From assembly GCA_003162615.1 (NCBI GenBank), contig PMNG01000105.1, positions 288 through 17,764 of the forward strand: a stretch of 17,477 bases of DNA, given 5' to 3'. A program made the translations under genes and the position numbers. The stretch's first letter is position 1. Each line of letters begins with the position of its first letter. Shown here piece after piece: positions 14,185 through 17,477 of this stretch. This stretch comes from Methanothrix sp. (GTDB taxonomy: Archaea; Halobacteriota; Methanosarcinia; Methanotrichales; Methanotrichaceae). The notes under the pieces are model-generated. The model was not told the origin of the DNA, ran no database searches, and saw nothing but the letters and a program-made list of their open reading frames with translations.

Positions 14185-14219
14185 TTGCAAGCCGCGCCCT
14201 TCAGGACGCAGTAGTTGAC
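14150..14219 (+). ncRNA. Putative omegaRNA (reRNA) 3' scaffold at the element right end
   Basis: In IS605 elements the guide RNA scaffold overlaps the end of tnpB and the right end, and the guide is read from the flanking DNA. Here GCGCCC (14194-14199) pairs with GGACGC (14204-14209), one C-A mismatch, loop TTCA, and is followed by GTAGTTGAC. The predicted guide would begin at 14220 (ATCGAAGCAACTTAAATAGC). The 5' end of the RNA, within tnpB, cannot be placed; the start given is approximate. Confidence 0.5.
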
Positions 14220-14229
14220 ATCGAAGCAA

Positions 14230-14238
14230 CTTAAATAG
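14230..14238 (+). promoter_or_regulatory. TATA box for the epimerase gene
   Basis: CTTAAATAG lies about 60 bp before the TTG at 14293. A start near 14261 leaves a leader of some 30 nt containing the GGGAGG ribosome-binding site (14281-14286). The box falls in the predicted guide segment of the adjacent TnpB element, so the native promoter lies right beside the insertion. Confidence 0.4.
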
Positions 14239-14292
14239 CTGTTTCGCTAGAACTAAGTAAATGCGATTAGGTATTAGAATGGGAGGATTTGC

Positions 14293-15207
14293 TTGAGCGT
14301 ACTCGTAACTGGCGGTGCTGGGTTCATCGGGTCCAATCTGGTTGAGGATCTGCTTGGATCGGGAAAAAAGGTCATAGTTCTGGACAACATGGATACAGGA
14401 AGCACGTCAAATCTGAAGGATCTGGATGGCAATCTGGAAATAATAGAAGCAAGTTGCGTTGATGCCTGCAAGTTCAATCTCAAGCCTGAGGCGATTTACC
14501 ACCTGGGCATCCCCTCCTCCTCGCCCATGTACAAGAAAAATCCGCTTTTGGTCGGTGAAGCGATCAACGGAACTATTGCCGTCTTCGAGCTGGCGAGGAT
14601 TGCCGGGTGCAAGGTCGTGTATGCGTCCTCCTCATCGCTTTACAGTGGCCTGACTCCACCTCATAGAGAAGACATGACGATCCAGGTTACTGATTACTAC
14701 ACCGAGGCCAGATTAGCCATAGAGAGGATAGCAGAGCTATACAAGCGGCTTTTCGACGTGCCGTCTGCAGGTATGAGGTTTTTCTCGGTTTACGGGCCCA
14801 AAGAAAAGGCGAAGAAACAGTATGCCAACATGGTCTCTCAATTTTTCTGGGAGATGATAGAGGGCAAGTCGCCGGTGATCTACGGAGACGGAACCCAGAC
14901 TCGCGATTTCACTTACGTGAAGGACGTCGTAAGGGCTCTGAGGCTAGCCATGAGTTCTGATTATCATGGCATTCTAAATGTGGGAACAGGAGTTGCCTAC
15001 AGCTTCAACGACGTGATAGATCTAATCAACCAGGGAATCGGGTCTGAAATTAAGCCCAAATACGTGGATAACCCCATCAAGAATTATGTTAGCCACACCT
15101 TGGCAGATACATCAAAAACACAAGAGATTCTCGGTTTCGAGGCCCGCTGCACATTAAATGATGGAATCAGAAGTTTGATAGAATTTATGGAAAAAGCTAG
15201 TCTATGA
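14293..15207 (+). CDS. NAD-dependent nucleotide-sugar epimerase/dehydratase (extended SDR family)
   Basis: A 304-aa extended short-chain dehydrogenase, of the UDP-glucose 4-epimerase type. The NAD-binding motif VTGGAGFIGSNL opens the protein (residues 4-15), followed by Asp31 of the ribose-binding position (VLDNMDTGS). The serine-rich motif YASSSSLY (about residues 110-117) supplies the catalytic Ser. The active-site Tyr lies in DYYTEARLAIE; the usual YxxxK reads YTEAR, so Arg stands where Lys is expected. The C-terminal substrate domain has GDGTQTRDFTYVKDVV. TTG is the start, with GGGAGG 6 nt upstream. It is followed by two glycosyltransferases, so it probably makes an activated sugar for them. 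The exact sugar is unknown. Confidence 0.9.
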   Translation: MSVLVTGGAGFIGSNLVEDLLGSGKKVIVLDNMDTGSTSNLKDLDGNLEIIEASCVDACKFNLKPEAIYHLGIPSSSPMYKKNPLLVGEAINGTIAVFELARIAGCKVVYASSSSLYSGLTPPHREDMTIQVTDYYTEARLAIERIAELYKRLFDVPSAGMRFFSVYGPKEKAKKQYANMVSQFFWEMIEGKSPVIYGDGTQTRDFTYVKDVVRALRLAMSSDYHGILNVGTGVAYSFNDVIDLINQGIGSEIKPKYVDNPIKNYVSHTLADTSKTQEILGFEARCTLNDGIRSLIEFMEKASL

Positions 15208-15213
15208 CAAGGT

Positions 15214-15223
15214 CTTTTATAGT
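15214..15223 (+). promoter_or_regulatory. Possible TATA box before the GT4 gene
   Basis: CTTTTATAGT is about 41 bp before the ATG at 15260. It would allow a separate transcript with a 10-12 nt leader containing AAGGT (15251-15255). It may instead be an internal promoter of the epimerase-glycosyltransferase cluster. Confidence 0.3.
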
Positions 15224-15259
15224 CTCATCAACTGGACCTAGGATAACCGAAAGGTTAGC

Positions 15260-16387
15260 ATGAGGATAGTCCAAACTCCTGCTAGGTTCTATCCTTTCAT
15301 CGGCGGAGTTGAGAATTACGTCTACAATCTGAGCAAAGAGCTGGCACGCTTGGGTCAGGAAGTCCAAGTCATCTGCGCCAGAGAGCCTGAGGCACAGGAG
15401 AACGAAAGCAGGGACGGCATCGAAATAAAGAGGCTTCCCTATATCGGTAAAGTCGCAAACACCAATATCACTCCGGCTCTACCCTTTGCTCTCTTTCAAC
15501 AGGATTTTGACCTCATTCATACCCATCTTCCCACGCCATGGAGCGCTGACTGGAGCTTGATAATATCGAGATTAAAGAGTAGGCCATTGGTATTGACATA
15601 CCACAACGACATCGTTGGGCAAAGGCGTGCGGGACAGTTAGCGAGTTTTTATAATTCAACGGGCCTACCATTCCTGTTAAAAACATCGGCTAAAATAGTG
15701 ATCACCCAAGATAAATACATAAATTCATCAATTTATTTAAGAAATTATAGAAATAAAATAAAAGTCATACCTAACGGAGTTGATACAGATAGGTTCAGGC
15801 CGAGAAGCTATACCAAAAAAGAGGCTGAGAGTAAAGTGCTTTTCTTCTTAGGATTATTGGATAAATATCATGCATACAAAGGCCTGGATGACCTTCTCAA
15901 GGCTCTGGCTATTGTGAGAAAGCAATTGCCTGGTGTAAAGCTGGTAATAGGTGGAGATGGAGAGCTTTTGGGACACTACAGGGACACGGCTGCAAATTTG
16001 GGATTATCGCAAAATGTCGAGTTTCAGGGTTTCATCCCGGATGAGAAACTGCCAGAGTTCTACAATAGGTGTGATGCGTTTGTTCTGCCCTCCGTATCTT
16101 CCGAGCAGGAGGGCTTTGGCATCGTTCTCTTGGAGGCCATGGCATCTGGGCGGCCGGTAATAAGCACGGACATCGTTGGCGTAGCCGAAGACGTTAAGAG
16201 GTTTAACGCAGGAAGGATCATCAGGCCAAGGGATATAAATGCCCTGGCCCAAGCCATACTTGAGATCTTGTTGGATGAAGAGCTAGCCAGGGAGATGGGG
16301 AGACGAGGACGTACACTTGTAGAAGGGAAGTACAACTGGAAGAAGATCGGCAGGGATATGCTGGAGATTTACAGGGGATTGGTATGA
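15260..16387 (+). CDS. Glycosyltransferase family 4 (GT-B fold)
   Basis: GT4 enzymes transfer a sugar from a nucleotide donor with retention of configuration, usually building lipid-linked or surface glycans at the cytoplasmic face of the membrane. The 375-aa protein has the N-terminal acceptor domain with FYPFIGGVENYVYNLSKEL (about residues 10-28) and HTHLPTPWSAD. The C-terminal donor domain has KVIPNGVDTDRFRP, the nucleotide-binding LVIGGDGEL, and the ExxxxxxxE signature in EGFGIVLLEAM, followed by ASGRPVIST. No membrane helix is visible. The stop overlaps the following ATG (ATGA), so it is translationally coupled to the GT2 gene. The donor and acceptor are unknown. Confidence 0.93.
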   Translation: MRIVQTPARFYPFIGGVENYVYNLSKELARLGQEVQVICAREPEAQENESRDGIEIKRLPYIGKVANTNITPALPFALFQQDFDLIHTHLPTPWSADWSLIISRLKSRPLVLTYHNDIVGQRRAGQLASFYNSTGLPFLLKTSAKIVITQDKYINSSIYLRNYRNKIKVIPNGVDTDRFRPRSYTKKEAESKVLFFLGLLDKYHAYKGLDDLLKALAIVRKQLPGVKLVIGGDGELLGHYRDTAANLGLSQNVEFQGFIPDEKLPEFYNRCDAFVLPSVSSEQEGFGIVLLEAMASGRPVISTDIVGVAEDVKRFNAGRIIRPRDINALAQAILEILLDEELAREMGRRGRTLVEGKYNWKKIGRDMLEIYRGLV

Positions 16388-17187
16388 ACAAGCCGCTCGT
16401 AAGCGTTGTAATGGGCGTGTATAATGAGGAAGATTACTTAAAGGAGACTATTGACAGCATATTGAACCAGACGCTGGCAGATTTTGAGTTCATTATCATC
16501 GACGACGGCTCCGAAGATAAAACCCAAAATATTCTAAATGAATATAAGAAAATAGACTGCCGCATAAAATTAATCTCGAATCGGAAAAACCTGGGCATCT
16601 CAAAATCAACAAATGTGGGAATCAAAATAGCTGAAGGAAAATATATTGCAATTATGGACGCAGGCGACCTCTCAAATCGTCGGCGTCTTGAAAAGCAGGC
16701 CAAGTATTTGGAGGCGAGGGATGATGTATACATCCTGGGAACACAGGGACGCTGGATAGATGGAGAAGGAAAAGCAATCGGAATCTGGAAGATGCCTCAA
16801 AGCGTTGATGGAAAAGCGCTCTACGAGACTGGAGGTGCAATACATCCTTCGATCATGGCAAGACGAGCTCTTTTTGATATCATAGGACTATATGATGAAA
16901 CCCTGATGATGTCTCAGGAATTCGATCTTTACATGCGCAGCTTGAAAAAGGGTCTAAGGATGGCAAATCTGGAGGATGAACTGATCTGCGTCAGAGAGAG
17001 GAGCGATGGGATGACCCTTAAGCACCTGAAGACGATACAGAAAAATCAGCTTACGATAAAGCTCAAATATCTTCCAGTTTTTTTTGGTTTTTGGAATGTT
17101 ATTTGTACGATAAGAAGCTTTGGTGGCTGTTTGATTCCTTCATCTGTTCTCGATGAAATCGTAAAATATCTCAGAAGAAAATTATAG
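16384..17187 (+). CDS. Glycosyltransferase family 2 (GT-A fold)
   Basis: GT2 enzymes are inverting transferases that use a nucleotide sugar and a divalent metal. The 267-aa protein begins with the typical PLVSVVMGVYNEEDYLKETI. The UDP-binding IIIDDGSEDKT (residues 37-47) follows, then KNLGISKSTNVGI. The metal-binding site reads IMDAGDLS where MDADD is common, so it keeps the outer Asp residues but has Gly in the middle. A later QEFDLYMR segment (about residue 180) fits the catalytic-base region. The C-terminal 40 residues contain one weakly hydrophobic stretch (LPVFFGFWNVICTI) but no clear helix pair. ATG overlaps the GT4 stop. Probably works with GT4 on one glycan. Confidence 0.91.
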   Translation: MNKPLVSVVMGVYNEEDYLKETIDSILNQTLADFEFIIIDDGSEDKTQNILNEYKKIDCRIKLISNRKNLGISKSTNVGIKIAEGKYIAIMDAGDLSNRRRLEKQAKYLEARDDVYILGTQGRWIDGEGKAIGIWKMPQSVDGKALYETGGAIHPSIMARRALFDIIGLYDETLMMSQEFDLYMRSLKKGLRMANLEDELICVRERSDGMTLKHLKTIQKNQLTIKLKYLPVFFGFWNVICTIRSFGGCLIPSSVLDEIVKYLRRKL

Positions 17188-17222
17188 ATCGACCTTCCTA
17201 CAAATCAGGAAGAATATTGCAT

Positions 17223-17411
17223 CTATTGCCGATAGTTATCGCTCATTCTGGCTTTGGAAAGTCCAAACTTTACTATAACTATTTCTTTTAATATGCTTTT
17301 GAAAAAGACTAATGCAAGACAAGCAGCTTCTATTGCTTCTCTGCGACTTAGATCATTGTTTTTCAAGTAAGCGATATAAAGTGGCAGAATGGAGCCCGCA
17401 ACCTTGCCCAT
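17223..17411 (-). CDS. Small hypothetical protein (uncertain)
   Basis: A 62-codon minus-strand frame starting ATG at 17411: MGKVAGSILPLYIAYLKNND, followed by SRREAIEAACLAL and a Val/Ile/Phe-rich segment. The open frame extends upstream without an ATG to about 17465 and remains protein-like (TVRE before the Met), so this may be a decayed or N-terminally truncated gene. It is hydrophobic and basic and not recognised. AGGGAG lies directly against the ATG, too close for a normal ribosome-binding site. I list it because the composition is protein-like, but the confidence is low. Confidence 0.35.
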   Translation of the reverse strand: MGKVAGSILPLYIAYLKNNDLSRREAIEAACLALVFFKSILKEIVIVKFGLSKARMSDNYRQ

Positions 17412-17443
17412 CTCCCTGACCGTTCCTAAAAGAGATGAGTTGG

Positions 17444-17461
17444 CTACCCGAAAAGGGGTAG
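17444..17461. repeat. Perfect hairpin CTACCC / GGGTAG
   Basis: CTACCC (17444-17449) and GGGTAG (17456-17461) are a perfect 6-bp inverted repeat with loop GAAAAG, and a further direct copy of CTACCC follows at 17463-17468. It lies before the small minus-strand frame and could be a terminator, an operator or a repeat end. The window stops too soon to say more. Confidence 0.4.
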
Positions 17462-17477
17462 TCTACCCTTATTAAGT

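Larger units (their letters stand above)
12953..14219 (+). mobile_element. TnpB-only IS200/IS605-family element (IS1341-type)
   Basis: The span holds tnpB, a structured left-end region and a right-end hairpin followed by GTAGTTGAC (14211-14219). No TnpA (Y1 transposase) is present, so movement would depend on a transposase elsewhere. IS605 elements lack terminal inverted repeats and target duplications, in line with what is seen. The right end is fairly well placed by the hairpin and GTAGTTGAC. The left boundary is a guess: TTGAC at 12948-12952 is taken as the flanking target motif because it matches the right-end TTGAC, but the end could lie nearer the hairpin at 13005. Confidence 0.7.

Noticed and set aside
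1..17477. CRISPR arrays, tRNA and rRNA genes
   Set aside because: No regularly spaced repeats, no cloverleaf with a GGTTCRA-type T-loop, and no rRNA-like stretch were seen by eye.

Overview
The window looks like a chromosomal segment of a methanogenic archaeon, most plausibly a Methanothrix (Methanosaeta)-like member of the Methanosarcinales. The evidence is the archaeal promoter style (TATA boxes about 25-30 nt before start codons, several apparently leaderless genes), a short archaeal-type triosephosphate isomerase, a ferredoxin/geranylgeranyl reductase pair for saturating archaeal ether lipids, and a DUF1699-like protein that I associate with methanogens. The genus is inference from gene content; no rRNA or marker gene for methanogenesis is present.

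Layout. (1) 3-704: 3' part of an ADP-ribosylglycohydrolase-family gene cut by the window edge. (2) 740-4889: a tight arginine operon argC - CBS-pair protein - argJ - argH, with genes overlapping or nearly touching. (3) 4890-6281: two AT-rich gaps around a DUF1699-like gene, the second gap holding what look like degraded coding remnants. (4) 6282-8576: a four-gene, translationally coupled operon tpiA - acylphosphatase - 2x[4Fe-4S] ferredoxin - geranylgeranyl reductase. (5) 8661-10468: an unrecognised plus-strand gene with a C-terminal HH/CxxC motif, facing two minus-strand genes (an unrecognised 182-aa protein and a secreted protein with an internal duplication); a hairpin lies at the convergent point. 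(6) 10818-11207: a winged-helix regulator, followed by a 300-bp gap with possible RNA structure. (7) 12917-11509 (minus): hisH-hisF, the two overlapping subunits of imidazole glycerol phosphate synthase. (8) about 12953-14219: a TnpB-only IS200/IS605-family (IS1341-type) element with an intact RuvC triad, a structured left end and a right-end hairpin that would form the 3' part of an omegaRNA. (9) 14293-17187: a surface-glycan cluster of nucleotide-sugar epimerase, GT4 and GT2 glycosyltransferases. (10) Right edge: a small uncertain minus-strand ORF and a perfect hairpin.

How the genes work together: argC, argJ and argH carry out the reductase, acetyl-transfer and final lyase steps of arginine synthesis, and the CBS protein placed between argC and argJ is a candidate nucleotide-sensing partner. 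The ferredoxin is the likely electron donor to the reductase beside it. HisH supplies ammonia to HisF. The epimerase supplies an activated sugar for the two glycosyltransferases. No CRISPR array, rRNA or tRNA was found. The most interesting items are the TnpB element with its putative guide RNA, the CBS protein inside the arg operon, and the conserved-looking but unassigned small proteins.
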